Positions 24,227-33,223 of a stretch of 64,000 nt of DNA are shown here, piece by piece; position 1 is the stretch's first letter; every line of letters begins with the position of its first letter. The translations under genes were made by a program, and so were the position numbers. Source of the stretch: Bin87 sp965232895 (GTDB lineage: Bacteria > Chloroflexota > Dehalococcoidia > Lucifugimonadales > UBA3495). The notes under the pieces are model-generated. The model saw only the letters and a list, made by a program, of their open reading frames with translations, did no database searches and had not been told where the DNA came from. The DNA is taken from positions 4,030,001-4,094,000 of the forward strand of contig OZ247430.1 in NCBI GenBank assembly GCA_965232895.1, given 5' to 3'.

Positions 24227-24258
24227 GCGCTTGAATAATTTCGACCATGGCGCTTGAA
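24227..24258 (+). promoter_or_regulatory. Direct repeat GCGCTTGAA in the leader, possible operator
   Basis: GCGCTTGAA occurs at 24227-24235 and 24250-24258, 23 bases apart (about two helical turns), directly after the predicted transcription start. A repressor site is a reasonable guess given the otherwise very strong promoter. Confidence 0.4.
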
Positions 24259-24289
24259 GTTCCCGACTGCACGTTAAGGAGATTGCCAT

Positions 24290-25255
24290 ATGGCGACTTG
24301 GAAAATTGCGTATTTCAGCGGAGTAGGCGGACGCCCCCAGATCATGCTGGAAAACGCCCCAGACGAATTCGAGGTCACCCTGGTTGACCCTGCCTTGTCG
24401 GATCCCGAAAAAATCGAGCTGTGCCGCGACGCCGACGCCATCATCAGCAGCGATCTGTCACTCGACTTGATCCGGGCATGTCCCAGGGTCAAGTTGATCC
24501 AGACCCTCAGCGCGGGTTACGATCGGCTGCCGCTCGAAGAAATCCTGGAGATGGGCATACCCGTAGCCAACAACGGCGGGGCCAACGCTATCTCAGTCTC
24601 CGAGCAGACGCTTGCCTTGATGATCGGAATCAGCAGGAATCTCATGGCGCAATGGGACAGCACCACCCGCCAGCGAGCATGGCGCAGTGATCTCTACCAG
24701 ACCGACCTGTCCGAGGTCACCGACAAGACGGTGGGCATCGTTGGGCTCGGGCGTATTGGCCGGCAGGTCGCCAAGCGGCTCACCGGGTTCGATACCCGCA
24801 CCATCTTCTACGACATCGAGGAGATTCCCGGCGACGTGCAGCGCGAGGTGAAAGCTGAACCGGTCGCGTTCGACGAACTGTTGGAAACATCCGACATCGT
24901 GAGTATGCACGTGCCGCTCACCCGGCGCACGCGCGGCATGATGTCCGACCGCGAGTTCGGCATGATGAAACCCACCGCTTTCCTGATCAACCTCTGTCGG
25001 GGTCCGGTGGTAGACGAAGCGGCGCTCTACCGTGCCCTCACGGAAGGTCAGATCGCAGGGGCCGGACTCGACGTTCTGGAAGTGGAACCCACGCCGACGG
25101 ATAACCCGTTGTTCGACCTGGACAACGTCATTATCACGCCGCACATGGCGGGCCAAAGCCAGGAAACGGCCCTGCGGGCAGCTCACTTCGCCTACGGGAA
25201 CATCCTGCGCACGCTGTCCGGAGAAGAGCCGGAGTCGCTGGTCACGCCGGAGTAA
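24290..25255 (+). CDS. D-isomer-specific 2-hydroxyacid dehydrogenase
   Basis: NAD(P)-dependent enzyme that interconverts 2-oxoacids and D-2-hydroxyacids (glycerate, lactate, phosphoglycerate types). The 321-residue product has the substrate domain at both ends and a Rossmann domain in the middle with VGIVGLGRIGRQVAKRL near residue 150. Catalytic residues are recognisable: Arg in NLCRGPVVDE (~235), Glu in VLEVEPTP (~265) and His in ITPHMAGQS (~285). ATG 24290 follows AAGGAG. The exact substrate is not clear from sequence. The FAH-family gene follows 134 bases later on the same strand, hinting at one catabolic unit. Confidence 0.92.
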   Translation: MATWKIAYFSGVGGRPQIMLENAPDEFEVTLVDPALSDPEKIELCRDADAIISSDLSLDLIRACPRVKLIQTLSAGYDRLPLEEILEMGIPVANNGGANAISVSEQTLALMIGISRNLMAQWDSTTRQRAWRSDLYQTDLSEVTDKTVGIVGLGRIGRQVAKRLTGFDTRTIFYDIEEIPGDVQREVKAEPVAFDELLETSDIVSMHVPLTRRTRGMMSDREFGMMKPTAFLINLCRGPVVDEAALYRALTEGQIAGAGLDVLEVEPTPTDNPLFDLDNVIITPHMAGQSQETALRAAHFAYGNILRTLSGEEPESLVTPE

Positions 25256-25298
25256 CCGACGCAAACGCACGTTCGCCACGACGGACGTGTTCAAGCAC

Positions 25299-25340
25299 GG
25301 ATGCACAGGATCTGTCGGGTTATCCATACCCTGTGCATCC
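25299..25340. repeat. Hairpin GGATGCACAGG/CCTGTGCATCC
   Basis: Perfect 11-bp arms at 25299-25309 and 25330-25340 around a 20-base loop. The arm sequence belongs to the same CAGGAT-like group as the other palindromes in this window. It separates the dehydrogenase and FAH-family genes. Confidence 0.65.
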
Positions 25341-25389
25341 ACGGAAAAAACGACATTGACCGCCGTAAGGCTGCGCAAGGAGCGTTTTA

Positions 25390-26172
25390 ATGATTTGGTG
25401 CCGCTTTCAAGTAGGCGAAAAGACCAGCTTCGGGATCGTTGACGCCGGCCGAGTTACCGAGGTGTGGGGTGACCCGCTGGTTGACTACGCCGTCACCAGT
25501 CACACCTACTCCCTCGACCAGGTGAAGCTGCTGGCCCCGATCAAGCCCGGGATGCTCTACGCAGCCGGCCCCAATTACCGGGGCCACGTTGAGGGTATGG
25601 CGGCGCGTCGTGGGGCTCCGCCGGCTTATCCGGATCGCCCGTCGCCCAACTACCGGTCGATCCACGCCATCGTCGGCACTGAGGAGAACATCGTCGTCCC
25701 CACCGAATCCTCCGGCGCAGTCCAGCCGGAAGGTCAGTTGGCGGTGGTCATCGGCAAAAAAGCCCGCAACGTGCCGGTCAGCGAGGCGCTGGACTATGTT
25801 TTCGGCTACACCATCGGCAACGACATCAGCCAGCGACCCTGGCAGCAGGCCGACCGCACCATGTTCCGGGGCAAAAACTGTGACACCTGGAAACCCATGG
25901 GGCCGTGGATCGTAACCGGCCTGGATCCCAAAGGATTTCGCATCGTCGTCCGCCACAACGGGGAGGTCTGGGAAGATTTCTCATCGGCCGACCAGATCTG
26001 GGACACCGCTACGTGGATCCACGAGCTCAGCAAATACGCCACACTCCACCCCGGCGACGTCCTCTGGATGGGCACCCAGGGAGCGGACGGCGACATGTTC
26101 CCCGGCGACACCATAGAGGTGGAGATCAGCGGGATCGGCACCCTCCGGAACTACGTGGTGGCGGAGGAGTAG
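25390..26172 (+). CDS. Fumarylacetoacetate hydrolase (FAH) family protein
   Basis: FAH-fold enzymes cleave or decarboxylate oxo-acids with a bound divalent metal. The 260-residue protein has the short FAH form: an N-terminal ~65 residues, then the core starting LYAAGPNYRGHVEGM. Metal-site region: the usual EGELAVVIG is here PEGQLAVVIGK, so one of the two glutamates is glutamine; the aspartate in GYTIGNDISQR is kept. KNCDTWKPMGPWIVTG and GDVLWMGTQG are typical of the family. ATG 25390 follows AAGGAG. The specific reaction cannot be assigned, and the Glu-to-Gln change may alter metal binding. Confidence 0.88.
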   Translation: MIWCRFQVGEKTSFGIVDAGRVTEVWGDPLVDYAVTSHTYSLDQVKLLAPIKPGMLYAAGPNYRGHVEGMAARRGAPPAYPDRPSPNYRSIHAIVGTEENIVVPTESSGAVQPEGQLAVVIGKKARNVPVSEALDYVFGYTIGNDISQRPWQQADRTMFRGKNCDTWKPMGPWIVTGLDPKGFRIVVRHNGEVWEDFSSADQIWDTATWIHELSKYATLHPGDVLWMGTQGADGDMFPGDTIEVEISGIGTLRNYVVAEE

Positions 26173-26173
26173 A

Positions 26174-26695
26174 GTGGGTTGGACTCTTATTCCTCGCCCG
26201 GGCCAGGGTCAATGTAGATATTCGGTGATTTCTGCGGGCAGGCCAGGTTATATCCTGCCCGCAACGAACGACCGGAAAAGGCGGCCATTCGGCATTGAAA
26301 TCGTGGTTTGGCCGGAGCTGTTTATCCATGCCGGGCGCGGCGACTATTTCGACAGAGTGCATGACGCAATTCGGGAATCAACATCGCGTACGCTTTGGTT
26401 ATTTGACCCCGATACTGGGATCGAGCCCGCTAGAGGAGCTAAGAATGAGCACGTCTCCCTTCAGGAACTCGCCTGCGTTTATGCCTTAATTCCGGAGGGA
26501 GATTATGTCGCCGTGTACCAACACCATACCCGCAGACCAAACTGGCAGAAAAATGCTCGTCAGCGCTTGAGCGAGGTGCTGGGAGGGCACGCCGTGGAAT
26601 TGTACAGGTCGGAGGTTACGGGACAGGCTGTCATGTTGGCGATCCGCAAGCAGCAGATCGGAGGGGTGGCACATCTTATATGCATCGCCGGGTGA
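26174..26695 (+). CDS. Hypothetical protein, possibly a 5'-truncated gene
   Basis: The frame begins at GTG 26174, one base after the FAH stop, and encodes up to 173 residues. Residues from about 43 on look like real protein: VVWPELFIHAGRGDYFDRV, LWLFDPDTGIEP, HVSLQELACVYALIPEGDYV and VYQHHTRRPNW. The FDPDTG...YQH pattern recalls uncharacterised proteins of about 200-250 residues, but I cannot name the family. The first 40 residues look unlike the rest, so the original N-terminus may be lost. Base composition is lower in GC than neighbouring genes, suggesting transfer. It is convergent with the Uma2 gene. Confidence 0.5.
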   Translation: MGWTLIPRPGQGQCRYSVISAGRPGYILPATNDRKRRPFGIEIVVWPELFIHAGRGDYFDRVHDAIRESTSRTLWLFDPDTGIEPARGAKNEHVSLQELACVYALIPEGDYVAVYQHHTRRPNWQKNARQRLSEVLGGHAVELYRSEVTGQAVMLAIRKQQIGGVAHLICIAG

Positions 26696-26802
26696 GAGCC
26701 CCGACAACGAGGCCGGCGCGGAACGGCAGAAGATTATCCAGCCGATCAAAGTCAGCGGCACAGAGTTTCTAATTAGACAGGGTGCCGTACTCTCCGGTCA
26801 GC

Positions 26803-27582
26803 CTACGGTTCCTGTGCACCCAGTTGCGCTCTGAGGCGGGCCAGTTCGGCTTCCGCGGCGTCGGCGCGGGCTTCCGCCTGGCTGCGGGCGGCTTGCTCGA
26901 GGTTGAGTTCGGCTTCAGCGACCGCGCGGGCTTCCTGTTCTCGGTCGCCCCGGAGCTCGGCAGCGGTGCGCTTGTCTATCGTCATCCCTGTTACTGGATC
27001 CAGCGCATCAAACTCCTCACCATCCCAGCAAAACACCACGTCCAGCAACTGGCTGTGCGCCCGCACCGAATCGTCGTCGCCGTGCTGCAACGCATATTCT
27101 TCATACCGGCCCGCCACCAAACGCTCACCCGTAATCGGCGTGCCGTATAGCCTGCCGCCCGTGGGGTCAAACCGCCAGTACTCCTGTATCTCCAGCCGTT
27201 GGTACAGATCCCGCTTCCAGCCTAAATCGTTCGCCGCCGTGCTCGGCGACGCCACTTCCATCACGAAGTCCGGGGGCTTTCCGATTTCCCAAATCCAGAA
27301 GTTCGGCAGGTTCTCGCAGATGCCCGCCACGTCAACGTCAAAAGCGATGAACAAATCCGGCGCGACCCGACGGTTGCCGTCGGTTACGTCGTATGAGACG
27401 AAGCCGCCGCCGTTCACGAACACGTCAGGCCGATCCTGATAACGCTCATAGAGCAGCCCGGATATTCGGAATACGGTGGGCCACTGCTCCATGTCGTCCT
27501 CAATTCGCTCCGGTTCTTCGTAGAAGATGTCGGGCAGGGTTCTCATCTTCCAGGCATTGGTGGTTATTCGCGTGGCGGCCAT
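26803..27582 (-). CDS. Uma2 family (DUF820) putative endonuclease
   Basis: A 259-residue protein of the PD-(D/E)XK-like Uma2 family, abundant in Cyanobacteria and Chloroflexota and of unproven function. Recognisable features are VAPDLFIAFDVD (catalytic Asp candidate), KPPDFVMEVASPSTAANDL with E-V-x-S, WKRDLYQRLEIQEYWRFDP and the C-terminal Ala/Glu/Arg coiled coil (residues ~200-255). ATG 27582 follows GGAGA by six bases; the frame is open further upstream to 27651 but has no ribosome site there. It lies downstream of the hydantoinase gene on the same strand. Confidence 0.88.
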   Translation of the reverse strand: MAATRITTNAWKMRTLPDIFYEEPERIEDDMEQWPTVFRISGLLYERYQDRPDVFVNGGGFVSYDVTDGNRRVAPDLFIAFDVDVAGICENLPNFWIWEIGKPPDFVMEVASPSTAANDLGWKRDLYQRLEIQEYWRFDPTGGRLYGTPITGERLVAGRYEEYALQHGDDDSVRAHSQLLDVVFCWDGEEFDALDPVTGMTIDKRTAAELRGDREQEARAVAEAELNLEQAARSQAEARADAAEAELARLRAQLGAQEP

Positions 27583-27714
27583 GAAAAATCTCCAACGCTG
27601 AGCGACAGGTTTGGACGATCGAAGTATATGCTGTCTCCGCGGCGCCCTCAACGATCGTCAATGGTGATTGGCGGAATGGATGTGAAGGGCGGGTGGTCTG
27701 CCGCCCTGAATTCT

Positions 27715-30700
27715 CTATCGGGTTACATAACCGTTCTTCAGGTCCCACGCTGCCGCGACCTCGTCCCGGTCTCCCGGCAATCCGTATCCACCTCCTCCGG
27801 AGGACAGGCAGACAATATGGTCACCCGGCTTGACCAGGACGCCCACCTCTTTGGAACCCAGGACGCGCTCGGTGCCGTCGGAGACGATCTTATAGTGGTG
27901 CGGCCGGCCGTCGGCGCCGCCGAAGAGGCCGAAGGGCGGGACCACAACGCCGTCGCCGGCGGTGTTGAGCAGGGCCGGCCCTTCACCTTCGTAGATCAGG
28001 TCACACACCGCACCCAGCCCTCCGCGCCAGGCTCCCGGCCCGCCCGAGTCTGGAAGCAGCTCGTGACGCTCGATGAATAAGGGGAACCGCTCTTCCGTCA
28101 CCTCGATGCTGGGTGACCGAATGCCGCCGGCCACGTTGATCTCGCCCACGTTGGACCAGCCATCGAAACCCTCCGACGCTCCCCCGCCGCCCCGGGCCAG
28201 GAAGAAATGCCAGATGAACTGCCGCCCCGTCCTGGGATCCATCCCCGTGATGGCGTAGCGCAGACGACGGGAGAAGCCCGCGGACACGGCGGCCGGAATC
28301 GCGGGAGCCAGAGCCTTGAACACCGCCTCAACCACCTCCTCGGCGCAGTGGTTGGTGCTCATGCACACCGGAGCCGGCGGGTTGGCATTGACCACCAGGC
28401 CACGCGGGGCGACTATTTGAACCGGCCGCATGGAGCCCTCGTTGCGGGCCACATCCATAGGGGCCAGATACATGATGGCAGCGTGAGCCAGCGACCGGGT
28501 GTTGGCGTAGGCGCTGTTGATGAACCCCTCCACCTGCGGGCTGGAATCGCTGAGGTCGATGGTCATGGAGTCGCCGGAGATGATGACCTTGGCCCGAATG
28601 GGCACGAGCTTGCTGTCGAAACCGTCGTCGTCCACCAGCGATTCCCCGTGGTACACCCCGTCGGGCCATCCGGAAATGAACTGCCGGACCTGCCGCTCGG
28701 TGGCCGCCAGGATCTCGGATACCACCGCCATCAGCCGGTCGGCGCCGTAGTCCGCGAGCAGCGATTGGATTCTTTGCGCCGCCAGCGTCACGGAACCTAT
28801 CTGTGCGTTGAGATCGCCCAGGAAATTCTCGGGCTGCCGCACATTGGCCGACATCATCTGGAGCAGGTCGTTACGGGGTACGCCCTTGTCATAAAGCCGC
28901 AACGGAGGTATGCGCAGTCCCTCCTGGAATATCTCGTTGGCTCCCGGGTTGTAACCTCCGTGGGTGCCTCCGCCAACGTCGCTGTGGTGCGCGCGGTTCA
29001 CTCCGTAAAACAGGAGTTTTCCTTCGTGAAAGACGGGCCGAATTATCGTGATGTCCGGCAGATGACTGCCCCCGAAATAAGGGTCGTTCAGGATGAACAG
29101 ATCACCGTCGTATATGTCCTCGCCGAAGTAGTCCCGAACCGCGGCGCCGGCCACCGGGAGCGCGCTGATGTGCACCGGGATGCCTTCACCTTGAGCCACC
29201 AGTTGGCAGTCGCCATCAAGGATAGCGGTGGAAAAATCCCGGCTGGAGTTGAGTATCTGGGACATGGCCGTGCGCAGCATCGCCTCGGTCATCTCCTGGG
29301 CGATGGACTCCAACCGGTGCTCGACCACTGCCATGGTGATCGGGTCGTTGTGCTCGGCGCCGTCCGCAGCGTCGGTCCGGGTGGAACTGGCCGCGGTGGT
29401 CTGGCCGCCCGGAGTGGCTTGCTGACTCACCTGCAACTCCACTCCACCCATGGCGTCAACCGTGGCGCGGTCTCCGGGCCACATCAGGATGGTGGTGAAT
29501 TCCGATTCCAGGATCGCCGGGCCGGTGATTTCCGTGCCCGCGGGCAATTTGTCCGCAGCGTAGATTTGCGCTTCGCACCAGTCCTCCAGGTAAACGCGGC
29601 GAGAGCCTACAGGCGCTGCCCGGTCCCCAGCCTCCATCTGGTCCAACTGGGCAATCCTGGGCAGTTTGCCTACCGCCACCGATCGCAATGTGACCAGCCG
29701 CACCTCCTGATCCTGCTGGTTGTAGGAGTAAAGCTCCTCGTATCTGCGATGGAAATTGGACGTGAGTTCGGCCAGGAACTCTGTGTCCGGCAGCGCAGGT
29801 TCGGGCAGCGGCACTGTTACTTCGTAGATTTGGTCCAGGTATCGCATGTCGGCCGAATACTGGATTTCCACCGCCTGCGCGGCAACGCCCTGGGAGAGCA
29901 GTTTTTCCCTCCCTTGTGCCCCCAGTTCCGCCAAGACGACGCGCAGTTCGTTCAGGTCAAGCCGGTCCAGACTCACCGGATATGATCGGAAGAAGTCGTA
30001 CCTGATGTCCGTGTTCAGCATCCCGTATGCAGACAACACGGGGGCCGACGATGGGATGTACACTTTCCCCACCTGGAGCTGCCGGGCGACCTCGGAAGCA
30101 TGGAGACCCGACGCTCCCCCAAATCCCATCATGCTGAACTCGCGCGGGTCAACGCCGCGCTGCACCGACATCAGCCGGATCCCCTCGGCGATGGTGGTGC
30201 ACACGACCTTGAACACGCCAAACGCGGCCTCCGCGTCGGTGAGGTTGAGCGGAGAACCGACATGGTCAGCGAGCGCCCGCTGGGCCGCTGCGGTGTCGAG
30301 GCTGGCCCGACCGCCGAGGAAGTTGCTGGCGTCCAGGTAGCCGAGCGCCAGGCTGGCATCGGTTACGGTGGGGTTGACGCCGCCCTTGCCATAGCAGGCC
30401 GGACCGGGATCCGCGCCGGCGCTGTCCGGGCCGACGTGGAGGATGCCACCCTCATCCACTCTGGCGATGCTGCCTCCGCCGGCGCCCAGGGTGTGGATAT
30501 CGATCATCGGAGCGGCAATCTTCCAACCGGCCTCGAACTTCTCGTTGGTGATATGCGGGACTCCGTTTTCGATCAGCGAAATGTCCGTGCTCGTCCCGCC
30601 CATGTCGAAGGCGATGATCTTTGGTTCCGTCAACAGCTGTCCCAGGTACGCGGCGGCGCTGACGCCTCCGGCCGGGCCCGACAATATGGCCCGCACCGCC

Positions 30701-31470
30701 ATCCGGCGGGAGTCGTCGATTGGCGCAACCCCGCCGTTGGACTGCATGATCAGCATGTCTTTCAGTTGCGGGTACGCTTCGAAGCGCTCTGCCAGGTGGG
30801 AAAGATAACTGCTGAACACCGGACCAACGTAGGAGTTGATCACCGTCGTGCTCAGGCGGTCAAATTCCTTGATTTGAGGGATCACCTCGTGGGAGAGGGA
30901 AGTGTAAAGATCCGGGAATCGGCGACGTATTATTTCTCCCGCCTGTTGCTCGTGGGAAGGATTGAGGTACGAGAACAGGAAACAAACCGCCAGCGCTTCG
31001 GCTCCCTCTTGAACCAGGTATTCCAGTTGTTGTTCCAGCGATGTAGTGTCCAGCGGACGCTGAACGACGCCGTTCGCTCTGATCCGTTCCGGGACGTCCA
31101 CCCGCAGGTAGCGGGCGGCCAGCGGTTCCACGGGCGTCATCCGCAGGTTGTACCGGTCTTCTTTCAAGCCCTCTCGCATCTCCAGCAGATCGCGAAAGCC
31201 GTCGGTGGTGATCAGTCCAACCTTGGCGCCTTTCCGCTCTACCAGCGTGTTCGTTGCGACGGTGGAACCGTGGATCACCAGGTCAGTGTCTCCAAGCAAT
31301 TGGCCCAGCGACAGGCTGTACGCGGCGGCGGCTTCCCGCAGGCCGGTCATGACGCCCAGCGACGGGTCGTCGGGAGTGGTCGGCGTTTTGAAAAAGCGCG
31401 GCCCCCCGGTCTCGCCAACCACCACGAAGTCTGTGAAAGTGCCTCCGACGTCTATCCCGATTTTGTACAC
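27715..31470 (-). CDS. Hydantoinase/oxoprolinase, HyuA and HyuB fused
   Basis: A 1251-residue ATP-dependent amidohydrolase of the N-methylhydantoinase/5-oxoprolinase family. The HyuA half opens YKIGIDVGGTFTDFVVV and contains HGSTVATNTLVERKGAKVG and DMGGTSTDISLI (ASKHA-type ATP-binding motifs). A ~25-residue Thr/Ala/Asp linker follows near residue 700. The HyuB half then contains AMSQILNSSRDFSTAI, LNDPYFGGSHLPDI, HHSDVGGGTHGG and FARGGGGASEGF-like glycine stretches. Most bacteria encode the halves separately; the fused form resembles eukaryotic 5-oxoprolinase. I start at GTG 31470, six bases after AGGAGG; upstream in-frame sequence to 31707 is palindromic repeat, not protein. Substrate (hydantoin, oxoproline or acetophenone-like) is not resolvable. 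Confidence 0.92.
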   Translation of the reverse strand: MYKIGIDVGGTFTDFVVVGETGGPRFFKTPTTPDDPSLGVMTGLREAAAAYSLSLGQLLGDTDLVIHGSTVATNTLVERKGAKVGLITTDGFRDLLEMREGLKEDRYNLRMTPVEPLAARYLRVDVPERIRANGVVQRPLDTTSLEQQLEYLVQEGAEALAVCFLFSYLNPSHEQQAGEIIRRRFPDLYTSLSHEVIPQIKEFDRLSTTVINSYVGPVFSSYLSHLAERFEAYPQLKDMLIMQSNGGVAPIDDSRRMAVRAILSGPAGGVSAAAYLGQLLTEPKIIAFDMGGTSTDISLIENGVPHITNEKFEAGWKIAAPMIDIHTLGAGGGSIARVDEGGILHVGPDSAGADPGPACYGKGGVNPTVTDASLALGYLDASNFLGGRASLDTAAAQRALADHVGSPLNLTDAEAAFGVFKVVCTTIAEGIRLMSVQRGVDPREFSMMGFGGASGLHASEVARQLQVGKVYIPSSAPVLSAYGMLNTDIRYDFFRSYPVSLDRLDLNELRVVLAELGAQGREKLLSQGVAAQAVEIQYSADMRYLDQIYEVTVPLPEPALPDTEFLAELTSNFHRRYEELYSYNQQDQEVRLVTLRSVAVGKLPRIAQLDQMEAGDRAAPVGSRRVYLEDWCEAQIYAADKLPAGTEITGPAILESEFTTILMWPGDRATVDAMGGVELQVSQQATPGGQTTAASSTRTDAADGAEHNDPITMAVVEHRLESIAQEMTEAMLRTAMSQILNSSRDFSTAILDGDCQLVAQGEGIPVHISALPVAGAAVRDYFGEDIYDGDLFILNDPYFGGSHLPDITIIRPVFHEGKLLFYGVNRAHHSDVGGGTHGGYNPGANEIFQEGLRIPPLRLYDKGVPRNDLLQMMSANVRQPENFLGDLNAQIGSVTLAAQRIQSLLADYGADRLMAVVSEILAATERQVRQFISGWPDGVYHGESLVDDDGFDSKLVPIRAKVIISGDSMTIDLSDSSPQVEGFINSAYANTRSLAHAAIMYLAPMDVARNEGSMRPVQIVAPRGLVVNANPPAPVCMSTNHCAEEVVEAVFKALAPAIPAAVSAGFSRRLRYAITGMDPRTGRQFIWHFFLARGGGGASEGFDGWSNVGEINVAGGIRSPSIEVTEERFPLFIERHELLPDSGGPGAWRGGLGAVCDLIYEGEGPALLNTAGDGVVVPPFGLFGGADGRPHHYKIVSDGTERVLGSKEVGVLVKPGDHIVCLSSGGGGYGLPGDRDEVAAAWDLKNGYVTR

Positions 31471-31605
31471 CTGGGACCTCCTCATTCTGATGGGCGCGAC
31501 TGTGCCCGACCGACAGCATGATACGCCATCCGATCCGCGGCTTGAGTGGCTCCGAATTGATTTGTTCCCGGCAACCCCGGCCTGAGCTGGGGTGCCCTGA
31601 CTAAT

Positions 31606-31755
31606 GCAGGGCAATCGCATCATAGGCTCCACGCCCGTCACTCCGGCGAAAGCCGGAGTCCATTGGTCATAGAACGAATTTGAAGCGTATTTGACGAATT
31701 CGATCACTGGATTCCTGCTTGCGCAGGAATGACAGCGATGATGCGATTGCCCTGC
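31606..31755. repeat. MITE-like element, 150 bp, with target duplication
   Basis: Perfect 18-base terminal inverted repeats GCAGGGCAATCGCATCAT (31606-31623; complement at 31738-31755), flanked by a direct repeat TGACTAAT (31598-31605 and 31756-31763) that looks like a target-site duplication. Inside are the same two hairpin modules as in the element at 17004-17159 (TCCGGCGAAAGCCGGA and TTCCTGCTTGCGCAGGAA). It lies in the divergent gap between the hydantoinase and LLM genes. The rest of 31486-32090 shows no gene. Confidence 0.85.
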
Positions 31756-32090
31756 TGACTAATGCGTGTCGTTTGCCGTGGTTCCTACCCGCAGATATAA
31801 TTCTTGCCGTCTACGGTACCTAACTCGCTTTGGCCGGCACAATGTGGCCATCATGAGCACCGGTGGCGCTTGAGGACGTCTCCAAAATGTTGCCCCCGAA
31901 CTTATGGCGCGCCGTGCGCTGTGCAACTCCCCGGGTTTACGAATAGCGCATTCTCCACGGCACGATGTTTTGCGTGTGCCGGCCCATAGCCGAATAAGGG
32001 CAACGACACAAAGCCCTATGATGTCGGAAAGGTGGCCAGCCCATCGACCGGACCAAATCAACGAACGATCACCTCACTGGAGTAATTTCT

Positions 32091-33116
32091 ATGAAGTTCG
32101 GCATTATGGCGATGCCCCAGCATCCATCAACCGACTCCGCCACGCAGCGATTCCACGAAACCGTGGAGTTGACGCGGTTGGCTCGGGACGCCGGCTTCAG
32201 TTCGATCGCCTGCGGCCAGCATTTCCTTTCGCCGCCGTACCAGAACCTCCAGAGCATCCCGCTGCTGGCCCGGCTGGCCGCCGACTCGGGCGACATGCGT
32301 CTCGTGCTGTCCATTCTGCTGCTGCCTCTGTATTCACCCGCTGACGTGGCGGAAACCGTGGCGACGCTGGACGTCATCAGCGATGGTCGCGTGGTGCTGG
32401 GCGTCGGTCTCGGATACCGCGACATCGAGTACCAGGCGTTTAACGTAGAGCGGCGACATCGGGTTGGGCGCTTCCTGGAAAGCCTGGAACTCGTCCGCAG
32501 GCTGTGGACCGAGGAAGAAGTCACGTTCCACGGCAAACACTTCAATCTGGACAACGCGACCTGTGCTATTCGACCGGTGCAGCAGCCGCATCCGCCAATG
32601 TGGGTCGCGGCCAACTTTGACACCGTGGTCCGCAGAGCCGGTGAACTCGGCTTGCCCTGGTTCGTCAATCCCCACGCCACCCTGGCCACCCTGGAACGAC
32701 AGACGGCAATCTACAAGGAAGGCCTGGCCGCCGGCGGACAGGAGATGCCCGCCGAGATGCCCATAATCAAGGAGATGCACATCGCGCCGACCCATGAAGA
32801 GGCGGTCCGGAATGCGCAGCCCTACATGGAAGCCAAGTATCAGGCCTACGCCGACTGGGGCCAGGACAAAGCCCTGCCCGGCGAGGAGGATTTCCGGATT
32901 CCCTTCGAAGAACTGGCCCGAGACCGGTTCATCCTCGGCAGCGGGGAAGAGGTTATCCAACAGATCGAAGACCACCACCAGCGCGTGGGCGCGAACCACT
33001 TCATGTTCCGGATCTGGTATCCGGGCATGGATGCCCGCATGGCGATGCGCGTCGTGGAACAGATGGGCGACACGGTCATTCCGTATTTCGAAAGCCGGTA
33101 CGGTACAGAGAACTGA
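32091..33116 (+). CDS. LLM class flavin-dependent oxidoreductase
   Basis: A 341-residue luciferase-like (TIM barrel) monooxygenase or reductase using FMNH2 or F420. Typical patterns: MKFGIMAMPQHPS at the start, GFSSIACGQHFLSPPYQNLQ, LDVISDGRVVLGVGLGYR near residue 95, and VGRFLESLELVRRLW. ATG 32091 is preceded by GGAG. Substrate is unknown; such enzymes oxidise alkanes, aldehydes, nitrogenous and sulfonated compounds and are greatly expanded in SAR202-type Chloroflexota (general knowledge). It is divergent from the hydantoinase gene and not obviously in an operon. Confidence 0.92.
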   Translation: MKFGIMAMPQHPSTDSATQRFHETVELTRLARDAGFSSIACGQHFLSPPYQNLQSIPLLARLAADSGDMRLVLSILLLPLYSPADVAETVATLDVISDGRVVLGVGLGYRDIEYQAFNVERRHRVGRFLESLELVRRLWTEEEVTFHGKHFNLDNATCAIRPVQQPHPPMWVAANFDTVVRRAGELGLPWFVNPHATLATLERQTAIYKEGLAAGGQEMPAEMPIIKEMHIAPTHEEAVRNAQPYMEAKYQAYADWGQDKALPGEEDFRIPFEELARDRFILGSGEEVIQQIEDHHQRVGANHFMFRIWYPGMDARMAMRVVEQMGDTVIPYFESRYGTEN

Positions 33117-33223
33117 CCCCTGCGGTTGACTGGGCCAGCTGACCGTCCATATACTGCTACGGGCCCAAACTCGGCGACAAGGCTATCCGCCTGCAAGATT
33201 CGACGGGTTTCGGCCGGATATCG

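Noticed and set aside
31471..31707. N-terminal extension of the hydantoinase (WTPAFAGVTG...)
   Set aside because: It translates the MITE repeat; a GTG at 31470 with AGGAGG six bases upstream is the better start.
31759..32061. 100-codon minus frame before the LLM gene
   Set aside because: Low-complexity Arg/Trp-rich translation with no ribosome site in an intergenic region next to the MITE.
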